DNA from: Acholoe squamosa
Taxonomy: Eukaryota; Annelida; Polychaeta; Phyllodocida; Polynoidae
DNA: 64,000 bases
Reading direction: 5' to 3'
NCBI GenBank assembly: GCA_949317995.1
Contig: OX439037.1
Coordinates: forward strand, 74,215,762-74,279,761
Shown here in pieces: positions 35,163 to 46,189 of this stretch. Both the position numbers and the translations under genes were made by a program. Each line of letters begins with the position of its first letter. Position 1 is the first letter of the stretch. A model generated the notes under the pieces. The model saw nothing but the letters and a program-made list of their open reading frames with translations. It was not told where the DNA came from and ran no database searches.

Positions 35163-35808
35163 AGGTTAATATCGCAACCTCAGCGATCTTAGGAATTATT
35201 CTGCCTTATCCTATTAAGCGATCTTAAGATTAGACTGCGTACTGACTGGGCACAGGGGTAAGAGTCCCAAAATTAAGGAATAGCTGTGGAGCCACTCTTT
35301 TTCACAACAGTGTTTTTATCATCGTTCCCCACCCCCATATGTGCTAACAAAAGAGCCCAGGGTGCAGTTGACCCCCATACAGTATTCAAGAGTTGTTCCC
35401 ATGAATGTATGATTTATGCTTGCCTATTGTGCCCCCTCCCAGGACAAAGTGAGAGAAGAGAAGAATTACCTTACAGTGCACTTAACGCATGAGTAGCCCT
35501 AAGAGCCGTCATGGACACTCAGCAAACGTCCACCCTCGCCTCTATATGTATGCAGCAGGCTATTCACTCTTTCAATCAGGAGTGTTCCCTGTATGTGCTC
35601 TTGTACTATGCAATTCTTTCACTAAGATCGCAGTGATCTTAGCGCTGGAAAAGGAATAGTGAAGTGATCTAAGGACTTGCTATTCCTGACAGGCCTGCAA
35701 CCACTGCATTAGATAGGGTAGACTGGCCAGGTCTTATGATATGTGCCTACACTAAGATCGCAGGGGTAGAAATCCCAGGATCTTTTAAATTAACCTCCAG
35801 GGTTACTT
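35163..35808 (-). mobile_element. TIR element family C, reverse copy inside the sequon-rich array
   Basis: Starts GGAGGTTAATATCGCAACCT and ends GATCTTTTAAATTAACCTCC. Its content is the reverse complement of 36068-37931 and 5965-7022 in shortened form. It sits beside a CCAGGG motif of the 45-bp repeat, as does the second insertion. Confidence 0.85.
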
Positions 35809-36067
35809 GCAGCAGTAATGTTCAGTGCATTATTGGTTAAAGCAGCATTACTGATATCAGTGTTGTCCAGGGTAGTATCATTTGAAGCAGCCTTGGTTGA
35901 ATCAATCAGTGTTATTTGTGTTGGTTTTTCCATAGATTGTATCATTTGAAGCACTGTTACTGTCATCAGTGTTCTCCAGAATAGTATTGTTTGAGGCAGT
36001 GTTACTGACACCATTGTTATTCAGCATAGTATTGGTAGAAACATTGTTATTTGAGTCAATGTTGCCT

Positions 36068-37931
36068 GGAGCTTAATTCAAAAGATCCTGGGATCCCAAC
36101 CCCAGCGATCTTAGTGTAGGCACATATCATAAGACCTGGCTGGTCTACCCTATGTAATGCAGTGGTTGCAGGCCTGTCCAGAATAGCTAGTCCTGGGATC
36201 ACTTCACTATTCCATTTCCACCACTAAGATCACTGCAATCTTAGTGAAAGAAATGCATAGTGGTTTCACCTGAGTACAAGAGCACTTACAGGGAACACTC
36301 CTGATTGAAAGTGTGAATAGCCTGTTGCATACATAAAGAGGGGAAGGAGGACATTTGCAGAGTGTCCTGAGAGCTCTTAGGGCTACTCATGCGTTAAGTG
36401 CACTATAAAGTAATTCTTCCCTTCTCTCTCTTTGTCCTGGAGCTTAATTCAAAAGATCCTGAGATCCCAACCCCAGCGATCTTAGTGTAGGCACATATCA
36501 TAAGACCTGGCTGGTCTACCCTATGTAATGCAGTGGTTGCAGGCCTGTCCAGAATAGCTAGTCCTGGGATCACTTCACTATTCCATTTCCACCACTAAGA
36601 TCACTGCAATCTTAGTAAAGGAAATGCATAGTGGTTTCACCTGAGTACAAGAGCACTTACAGGGAACACTCCTGATTGAAAGTGTGAATAGCCTGTTGCA
36701 TACATAAAGAGGGGAGGGAGGACATTTGCAGAGTGTCCTGAGAGCTCTTAGGGCTACTCATGCGTTAAGTGCACTATAAAGTAATTCTTCCCTTCTCTCT
36801 CTTTGTCCTGGAGCTTAATTCAAAAGATCCTGAGATCCCAACCCCAGCGATCTTAGTGTAGGCACATATCATAAGACCTGGCTGGTCTACCCTATGTAAT
36901 GCAGTGGTTGCAGGCCTGTCCAGAATAGCTAGTCCTGGGATCACTTCACTATTCCATTTCCACCACTAAGATCACTGCGATCTTAGTGAAAGAAATGCAT
37001 AGTGGTTTCACCAGGGTACAAGAGCACTTACAGGGAACACTCCTGATTGAAAGAGTGAATAGCCTGCTGCATACATAAAGAGGGGAGGGAGGACGTTTGC
37101 TGAGTGTCCTTGAGGGCTCTTAGGGCTACTCATGCGTTAAGTGCACTGTAAGGTAATTCTTCCCTTCTCTCTCTTTGTCCTGGGGGGAGGGCACACTGCT
37201 TCTAATAGGCAAGCATAAATCATACATTCATGGGAACAACTCTTGAATACTGTATGGGGGTCAACTGCACCCTGTGCTCTTTTGTTAGCCCATATGGGGA
37301 GGGGAACGATGGTATAAGCACTCTTGTGAAGAAGAGTGACTCCACAGCTATTCCTTTATTTTGGGACTCTTACCCCTGTGCCTAGTCAGTACTTCTTGGA
37401 ATAGTGTAGGAGGGCTGAGGCTAAGATCGATGCAATCTTAGTGCTGGCTAGGATATGTGAACCCAGTCAACTCTTAAGATCGCTTAATAGGATAAGGCTG
37501 ATTTATTCCTAAGATCGCTGGGGTCGTGATCCCAGGATCTTTTGAATATAGCTCCTGGGGGGAGGGCACAATGTTTCTAATAGGCAAGTATTAGTCATAC
37601 ATTCATAGGAACAACTCTTGAATACTGTACGGGGGTCAACTGCACCCTGTGCTCTTTTGTTAGCCCATATGGGGACGGGGAACGATGGTATAAGCACTCT
37701 TGTGAAGAAGTGTGACTCCACAGCTATTCCTTTATTTTGGGACTCTTACCCCTGTGCCTAGTCAGTTCTTCTTGGAATAGTGTAGGAGGGCAGGGGCTAA
37801 GATCGATGCAATCTTAGTGCTGGCTAGGATATGTGAACCCAGTCAACTCTTAAGATCGCTTAATAGGATAAGGCTGATTTATTCCTAAGATCGCTGGGGT
37901 CATGATCCCAGGATGTTTCGAATTAAGCTCC
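36068..37931 (+). mobile_element. TIR element family C with tandem half-units (3 left, 2 right)
   Basis: A 371-bp left unit begins at 36068, 36439 and 36810, each starting GGAGCTTAATTCAAAAGATC. It is followed by a 375-bp right unit beginning at about 37180 and 37554, each ending near GATCCCAGGAT(C/G)TTT(T/C)GAATTA. The outermost ends are inverted repeats of each other (GAGCTTAATTCAAAAGATCC against its complement). The copies within each half are nearly identical, so the amplification is recent. No ORF. Confidence 0.9.
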
Positions 37932-38497
37932 AGGGGTAGTGCTATTAGAGGTGGCATTTCCTATGGTAGAAGGTTTTGAAGCAGTGTTGTTTGTATTGAC
38001 ACTACCAAGGGTGGATTGGTTTAGAGCAGTGTAATTTGCACTGGCGTTTCCAAGAGCAGGATGGACGATATCGGTGTGAGTTACATTGCTGTTACCTTGG
38101 GTATTCTGCTTGGAAGCAGCATGATCTTTGTTGCCATCGGAATTGCTGTTCCTATTGTTTCCACCTGAATTAACCGTGGCCATGTTTCCTCGTGACTCAA
38201 TAGCCCCAAATGCACTTGACTTAGCCAGATTAATTCCATGTTTTGCCTTTATATGCACGATCCTATTATGTATATAAATACTTTGCATCTGGAGACATAA
38301 AAGTGAAATGGGTGACAAAAAACGTACATAACATTGATCAATTACATGTCCAAGAGAATATTTTTTTTAAATCTTTTACAGTTGTTAAGACTTTGGGTAC
38401 TGCAATGTGAAGTAATATGTTGTCTGTTCACCTTTTGAAGCCAGCTTTAAATGGGCGTAGAAAAGAGGTAATTTAAAATCTGCGAGAAGAGTACTGT

Positions 38498-38678
38498 AGT
38501 GGCCCGTAGAAGTGCCAGGGCGCTCATCAGTTTCAATCTCACTGTACCCCAATTATTATTATTTCAATACTTGTTTTAGTGCTAAAGATTTCTTTCAATA
38601 CCCCTAGACCAATGGTGATTATTTGAGACCGGCGCTTATTTGAGATCCCGGTGCTTAAACGAGCCATTACAGTACATT
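38498..38678. repeat. dispersed repeat family G, copy 2
   Basis: Second member of the family at 20214-20510, lacking the 18-bp array. Ends with repeated GGCGCTTATTTGAG/CGGTGCTTAAACGAG motifs. Confidence 0.75.
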
Positions 38679-39020
38679 TTCAGCATACTGTAAAACCCAG
38701 CGCATAAAGCGTTGGTTCCACTGCCATCAGCTGGGTGCATTTTCACTAATCCGACAGATTATAACTTTGCAGAAGTATAGAAAAAATCGATTGGATTAGC
38801 CAAAATTCGCCCAACCAACAGCATGCAGTGGAACTATAGCGCTTATAGGTAGCACCCACGTATTTAAAAACCATGCCTTGATTTCAGGTAGGTCTACAGC
38901 TGAAGTACTCATCAGAAATGGCCTATAAACTGTGGCTTATATGCGGGGTTTACAGTAATCAATGTGTAGGGAGAAAATATGATGGAATATCGTTAGTAGA
39001 TCAGGGAGCAGGCTAATTCA

Positions 39021-39090
39021 GTGGATCAACACGGTAAAACGTATGCCCGGTGGGGAGCGCGCGGGCATACCTTTTAACGTGTTGATCCAC
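39021..39090. repeat. 70-bp hairpin with about 29-bp arms
   Basis: GTGGATCAACACGGTAAAAC + GTATGCCCG faces CGGGCATAC + CTTTTAACGTGTTGATCCAC across a GC-rich loop of about 12 nt. There are only one or two mismatches in the stem. No flanking duplication recognised. Confidence 0.85.
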
Positions 39091-40954
39091 AGATTCTATT
39101 TGGTCGTGATAAGGTAAAACTACTTAGAGTGAATAAGGCACAGCTGAAGAGCAGAATCAGCATTAATGTGTCCATGGTGATGCAGGATAGACACCATGTG
39201 GATCACAACTTCACACTATCAACTGTACAGGGCTTTTAGTTGTGGTGCTGAATAGTGTCCCAAAGTAACATATGGCTATTGTCAAGAGGAAAATCATACC
39301 GAGGCACTACCTTGTGCCACTGTTCAATGTAGACAGTATATTCCACAGTTCACTCACTGAGTCATTATGTACATACAGGTGGTGTGGGTCCATACTTAGA
39401 CATTAATTGTTATGGAATAACAAATAACAGTCAACATATCAATACAGGGAAAATCCCTAACATGGTTACAGATGTTGCTGGCACTGATGTTACTGGCACT
39501 TTTTTTGCTTTATTTTGCCCTGTCTTCCTATCCCCTCTCGCATCCTGCAATTTGTGATTGTCTATCACTGTCCTTGCTTTGCCCAGTCTTGCAAATCAAT
39601 CCTGTCCTGACCTGTCCTAGCTGGCATTCCTTACCTTGCCATAAACAATATTTATTTCGCCCATAACATTTTCTTTGCCATTGATTTCTTTTTCTCCTTC
39701 ACTCCCTTCCCCCTCCCCTGCCTCTCAGCCTTCTATCCATGGTCTCTGATCCCTGCCGTGCCCCTCTCCCTTTGAACTGCATCCTTTCACACCTCCACTT
39801 CTAATCTGAGCTGCTCTTTCCACACCCATGGACCCCTTGATATATCAGCTGTGTTCAGCCATTGGTGAGCTATACAGAGCAACTCTGGCACATGATGTCC
39901 AGTATTCCCCTTCTCATCAAGAGCCCCCTTGCTCTCTGCCAAAAGAAGGCGTTCTAGCAGAAGTACTACATGGCCATCATCCTGGTCCTGACAAAGGCGA
40001 GCTGCTCAGTCTTCAATAGACCACCAGAAGGTCACTGGATGAGAGGAGCAGCTCAGCTGATAAAGATGCCAAATGGCTCTGTAGGGGAGGGGTGCTGTCA
40101 GTTTCTCCACATGCCGAGTTCATTCATTTTCTATCTTTCTGAACGCACTGTTGGCTCATCATGAGCTGCTCCCGCATGCCTGGATGAGCTGGTGTGAGTT
40201 GGTCATTGTCCCCTGGGTATTGACAGCTCCTCTGGGTGTTTGTCAATGGAGGCCACTCTCAAAATTATCTGCTAGGGATATTTATTTGCCATATATTTAT
40301 ATGATGTGTACTTCACATGTGAAAATAGGGCATCATATGGCATATCAGCAAAAATGCTTTATATCATATGTATGATAGACTTGTGAAGTCCGTCAATTAA
40401 ACCATGAATTGGGGACCTGTGGCAGGAATTACGGAAGATATATACAATCATCAAGACATTTTCAGAATTATTATTGAGGTATACACCAACCTGGATAGAT
40501 TATATTGATAATTATGGTATTATAAGGTCCCATCAGCATAGGAGGCCCACTTAACTGTGGTTTGGTTATATGTATAACAGTCATTCCAGACAGACCAACT
40601 TTAGACACCACTCTTTTAAACCGGATTTATACACTCACAATGGAAGCTTTCCATTGGCCAATTCCAATCTTGTGACCTTAAACTCCTCTCACCGAGATAA
40701 GGTGGACGTGTGAGTGACGTCACGTCATCAGGTCATCTCTGTACATCACGTCGGAACTGTACGTCACCATAGCAACAAAGTGGCAGAGACGCCCTGTGTG
40801 CTTCCATTCTATATACTATACCAGCGGTGCGGTAAAACTGTAGAGATAAATCTATCAAGAATAGATAAATCAATACGCACAACCGCAGTAAAACAAAATG
40901 TCTGTAGAAGAGCAACATAGTGCAGAATGGCGTGTCCAAAAAAAGGCCTCCCGT
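39091..40954. other. no gene recognised
   Basis: Short domainless ORFs only. A perfect CRE (TGACGTCA at 40715-40722) lies in a CpG-richer patch with further CGTCA motifs (40705-40770), which could belong to a promoter, but no gene start is recognised. Confidence 0.4.
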
Positions 40955-43900
40955 AGGATTCTTTTGGCAAAATTTTCTTGCAGATTTGGAAGGGTCATAG
41001 ACATGAGAAACAGGAAATCTTAGGGTCCAAATTTGTCCGCCCCCAAACCCCGGCTTTCGGGCCCTTTTCAAAATGGCTGCCACCAAATAGTCCTTGGCTC
41101 ATATTTCAGCAGGAAGTTGTCCGATTTTGGCACTCTTTTTATCAGGAAAGGGTTTTTTAGGGATGCTAATTTAGAAAAAAAAGGTTTCAAACCAATTCGA
41201 GGTCATATTAAAGGTCATTTGCTCATGGTCAAGGTCATAATATCAATACAAACTCCTATTTCTGTACATAATTTGTGATTGTGATGAACTTTACATCTAA
41301 ATAGGGAGATGAAATGGCAAAGGCCATTTCTTCAAGGTCAAGGTCACAACTCTAATACAATCTCACATACAGTCATGTCTCTATAAGCCGGCCACCTCCG
41401 TTTCAAATAAAATTTGGCTTTGAATCATGATTGCAAAAGAATTCAATGGCTGTTATCAAATATGTTAGCTGAGATAGCTGACTGATAAGTGAATCAACTG
41501 GCTTATTGAAGACTGATATATCGAGACTTGGCTGTATCAGGATATGCTCTCTGGTTTTGATCTTTACATCAAGAATTCAGGAATTGTGGGTTTCAGACCA
41601 ATTTGAGGTATTATTTAAGGTCATCTGCACATGGTCAAGGCAATAATAACAATACAAATTCTTATTTCAGTAGGTGAATGGCTGATTCTGGTCATCTAAA
41701 TAGGGGTTTTTGAGGGTGCTGATTCAGGAAATGAAATTTATAGGCCAGTGAGAGGTAATGCTCAAGGTCATGTGCTCATGATCAAAGTCAATTTAAACTC
41801 CCATATCAGGGGGGTACTCTCTGGTTTTAATTGTCCTTACCCTTCATCAGGCCTTTTGACGATGCTGATCCTGAAAATAAGGGTTTCATTATTTTACTAG
41901 CCAACCGATTTCTGGAAGGCTCACAAGGTAATGGGAGATCAAATAGCGCACCCTAGACTAACCACTACACCTGGCCACAAACACACCATCACTGGCAAAC
42001 TGTGTAGAACAAGGGTAATTTCATGCAATGTAAGCCACATACCAGATGCCTCTATTAATGATTACGTATTGGGTGACTGAATACCTAGTACATAGTTCTG
42101 CTTCATCGTCCTCGATAATATCCATAAGAATACATTTATGAACTATGTGGCTAGTGCGTTGATGGATCCTGTTTTGCTTGTTGCTTTTAAACTCTTCTGT
42201 ATCAAACTTTTTACAGGCATGTGTTCAGAGTGAAAAAGAAATGATAAAAATAATGCATATGATCTTTCCCTTGGGGATTATGATCCAAAATATTTGCAAC
42301 ATCCATCTGTAAAGTATGTTCAACCCATTGTCAGCCAGCATTACAAACTCTTTCAGAGCCTGATCAATATCAGGACCCAAGACCACCAACCTGATGTTCC
42401 ATGTTCTCTATACCCTATGTCACATCTGAAAGCAAACCCCCTGACTGAGAGTCGTAATCTACTTAATTAATTGGTATCAAATAAACCAACAATTTAGATT
42501 GTGGTGTACATCAGCCCATTCCTCCAGTATATTGTGGTCACTTTACAGCCCTGGATGGCCCAAACTATCACTTGACACACTTCCTCCAGGGGTTGTAATA
42601 TCTTGAGTATCCTCACACACTGCTTCTGAGTTTCTTTCCCTGATGAGAACTTGTTAGCCCAAGCCTTTGTCGGCCTCGCCAGGAAGAAGAATCTTTTTTT
42701 CTAGTAGATGAGCTAAATTCAGGCGGGGGGGGGGGTGCTGCTGTGTGGTTTAGCTAGTGTGTGGCAACCAGCTCATGGGAACAGTGAGAAAGCAGTAAGG
42801 CTGGAAAAGGAGGGCAACTAGCTCCCTGTATCATCAAAATTAGGGGATTAAGACCTCCTGTGTGTATGATTGATTATCAGCCCCCAAGGGGAGACCTCTC
42901 CCTGACACTGTCCCATGACCTGTAACATAAAGGTAACAGCCTATTGTAACAATACAGGATGTTACTGTGTCACCTCGGTGTTGAATAGCAATGCTTGCAC
43001 CCAATGAAACAGGGGCTTAAAAGGTAGTCTTTGCGTTGGCAGTTGTCATCACCATCTAAGAAGTACTGCCCCCAGGTGAAACCCACCCATCTAGGCCTAT
43101 ACTTGTAATGACTGACCCTCTCCCCTCATGATCTCATAAACAAAACCTCACATATTGATCATGTGAAATATTAATTCAGCCTTATCTAAAAAGTGAGGTG
43201 GGGTCATATGTTAGCCACTTTAGCACTATCCTATAAAGTATAGTTATGAGGCACATCCCCATCATTCTACAAGGCGCAGCACAGGTCCATGCTGAGGAAT
43301 GACCCATTTCTCATATACCCAGGTATTACAATAGTCAAAATTTGTCCTCTAATCAATCTCAAGTTTGATAAACATTTATTCAGAATAGCTGTCACATATA
43401 TGTTTCTTAAAAAATTACGTTGGCTGAGGTGCTTGTCATGGATAAAAGCAAGGGTTTACAAGATAAAGTATACATCCATGGTTGTTTTATATATTCTTCT
43501 ATTGCTGGAATAATGTGATGAAGCTACATTGGTTCTGTATGGATGCAACTAGACTGTTGATTTTGACACTTCATCCCAGGAAGGTTGTAAATGCCTAGAT
43601 CTGCAGTTCCAGTGCGGTGCTGATAGATTCCTCACATTATGAGCCCTTGTGGCCCATGGCTTTGGAAGCCCTGGTGTTGATTGCAAACATTACCTTGACC
43701 TTGAACAAAGTACCTTGTTCACTCCTTTCAATTAGCCTGAAACCCTCAATTAATTAATCCTTTTCCCCAGAAACCCCTATCCAGCAAAACCCGACAATAT
43801 CCTCTTCATACATGACCTCACCTTGTGAGTTACCTTTGATTGGTCAAAACCCTCATTATCATGAATCATGAAATATGAGCCTCATCAATAATAGAGGCCA

Positions 43901-44285
43901 TCAAAACCAGACAACATATCCTAATATGTGAGTTTATATTGTAGCTATGACCTTGACCTTGAAGAAATGAACTTGTGTATTACCTCTTACTGGCCTAAAC
44001 CCCTCATTTCCTGAATCAGCACCCTCAAAAACCCCAACTCAAATGTAAAGATCATCAGAATCAGCATATCATGTACAGGAATAAGAGATTGTATTGATAA
44101 TTTGGCCTTGACCTTGAGCAAATGACCTTGAATATGACCTCAAATTGGTTCAAAACCCTTTTTAACTGAATCAGCATCCTCAAAACCCCCTTTCCTAGAC
44201 CCTAAGATTTCCTGTTTCTCATGTCTATAACCTTTCCAAACCTGCAAAAAAAAAACAATTTTGACAAAAGAATTACACGCCAATT
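40955..44285. mobile_element. 3.3-kb foldback element with long arms rich in AAGGTCA motifs
   Basis: The left arm starts GGATTCTTTTGGCAAAATTT, then TGCAGATTTGGAAGGGTCAT and ACATGAGAAACAGGAAATCT. The right arm carries the complement of each (AGATTTCCTGTTTCTCATGT at about 44207). Inside both arms, subrepeats of roughly 100-130 bp contain TTCAAGGTCAAGGTCA-type motifs, AATACAAACTCCTAT-like and AGGGTGCTGATTCAGGAAAT-like segments. The mirrored content extends to about 41900 on the left and from about 43660 on the right. The roughly 1.7-kb centre shows no transposase. A separate insertion (about 41376-41545) appears to interrupt the left arm. Confidence 0.85.
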
Positions 44286-44454
44286 TGCACTAACACACAG
44301 ATGTATTCAATACATGAATGCTGCTAAACTCTTTTCTACAGCTATATGACCCATAGAGCCAAACACATGTATGTCGCATATCTGTACAGATATTTCGTGT
44401 TATTATAATACACTAGTGCCTTCGGCACAAGAGCCAGATCTTTTTTTTTTTTGG

Positions 44455-44997
44455 CCCTTTTCATGGCACACTGGCCCTAAAACAGTGTGCCATGAAAAGG
44501 TGAGAGATGAACCGCCGTGTTCACACTCACTTTTCGTATGGAATCCAACCATAACACGTTTTCAAATTAAAACATACATATCCTTAGACATCCTAGATGA
44601 GTACTCCATGCTTGATATGTCCGATATATTCAAAATAAATAAGAATCCATTGATTTTCCAACACGGTCCGAAATTTTCGGCATCTTCCTCGTACAGCGAG
44701 CAGATGACCTATATCTACATCCGGGCCACTGACACACTTTCGCCAGACAAGGAGGCAGGTGGGAATGGCCGGACCGCGACTCGCGTACGTTGGGAAAATC
44801 AATGGATTCTTATTTATTTTGAATATATCGGACATATCAAGCAAGGAGTACTCATCTAGAATGTCTAAGGATATGTATGTATTAATTTGAAGATGTGTCA
44901 TGGTTGGATTCAATACGAAAAGTGACTGTATACACAGCGGTACCTCTCCCGGCAAGGAACAAAAACAATGGCTTCGCGAAGCCATTGTTTTTGTTTC
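44455..44997. mobile_element. composite palindromic element
   Basis: Two inverted arms of about 155-165 bp (to 44660 and from 44791) match almost base for base around a 130-bp GC-rich centre; for example ATATTCAAAATAAATAAGAA in both. Outside the arms stand two separate perfect palindromes: CTTTTCATGGCACACT and its complement near 44457-44500, and AAAAACAATGGCTTCG with its exact complement at about 44966-44997. The overlapping forward and reverse ORFs simply read the two arms and encode nearly the same peptide. Confidence 0.85.
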
Positions 44998-46189
44998 TTA
45001 TTTATATTGAACAAAATGGAGAAAATTAGCACGCATTCCTCGTCTATGGATCGAATACTTCTTGGGATTTTAATATTACAACATGACAAGCTTGGAATCA
45101 AGAAGAAAACTGACTGGAAACATAGCACTAGGACCTCAGGTTAGAATTTATCTATTTTCGCACCGTAGCGGCGACGCAGCTTGGCCATACTGCCGGGGAG
45201 GCAAAGCGACGCATCGACAGAGTGAACCTTCGTCAGTGTGAACCTTCGCTGGACCGATTGTGCAACCATAATATATGGGCATAGAGTTGTTAAAGGCAAA
45301 TTTTAATAGCCACTCATTTCCGTGGGTCACTAAAACCACCATTCCACATGGGAAAACTTGAAGTTCATTTCATAGGAGAAAATCTCCCTCCTGATATTTG
45401 TATTACACTCCTCTCTTTTTTCCCCCCAATGAAATTGTTTCCTTATTGTAGCATATCACAGAACGTTCATAACCACAGGTTCTATTAAAAGCAGAAACTG
45501 TAAGCACCATCTATCCCATATAAACTATCTATCCTAACAGCAGCTTCCAAAGCCTTTACCACTCTCCACACAAAACTGTCGAGTTGGGGTTCCGAGGTTA
45601 AATATTCCCTGCCCTCTGGAAATAGAGGGCAATCCCTGGTGCTCACGAGGGGCGCAGTGTCACAGGCATGATGTCCATACACATCTGGACTTGGTGCATA
45701 CAATGTAGGATGAAGATGGGTATTTATGTGCTGGATAGCCATAGCAAAGAAAAGTTTCATAAATATTCATTGGATTGCTGATAATTTGGCTGTTGTCCAT
45801 CCCCAATAAGGCCCTCCTCACTCTTTCCTAATACCAAGGATGATTGTGCATACATGTTGTAACAATTAGGTAAAAAAAGAAAAATTCATGAATCACAATA
45901 CTCATGGCTACTAGGGAACCACCAAAGCGCATTGCCTATGAATCCTACACATTATATTCAAATAACCTGGAGCCCAATTTACGTTAACGTTATTTTCACA
46001 TAGTCCGAGCATTGTGAATAATGTTAGGAACCACTGACTTTATATACCATTCCTAAGTATAGAGGGCACTGCTGTTTAATGTTGTTAAAGAGATCACGAG
46101 AAATATAATGACATAAACGTTGTTTTACATGAGTTGCTGGTAATTCGAATGGTCCAAAAACATAGATGTTGGTAGAACACATGTTGCAT
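44998..46189. other. no gene recognised
   Basis: The reverse frame at 45485-45760 (91 codons) has no recognised domain. No repeat relationships found to the rest of the window. Confidence 0.35.

Larger units (their letters stand above)
34013..38318 (-). pseudogene. decayed gene for an Asn/Thr-rich, sequon-rich repeat protein, split by TIR elements
   Basis: On the reverse strand, three segments (37931-38318, 35809-36066, 34013-35160) encode variants of a 15-residue repeat of the type TASNDTTLDNTDVNN, from 45-bp DNA units. The segments are separated by two family-C insertions. Nearly every unit has one or more N-X-T/S sequons, so an intact product would resemble a heavily N-glycosylated mucin-like extracellular protein. 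I find no signal peptide or membrane anchor. Frame slips are visible: near 34850-34860, near 35960, and between 34560 and 34760. The last intact stretch ends at the stop at 34013. It may instead be a coding-like minisatellite that never was a gene. Confidence 0.55.

Noticed and set aside
41940-41995. Second tRNA gene
   Set aside because: The reverse strand has an A-box-like TAGTGGTTAGTC but no matching B box or foldable stems; at most a decayed SINE.
44371-44985. Two overlapping ORFs of 162 and 130 codons on opposite strands with nearly the same peptide
   Set aside because: They read the two arms of an inverted repeat; the similarity comes from the palindrome, not from a gene pair.
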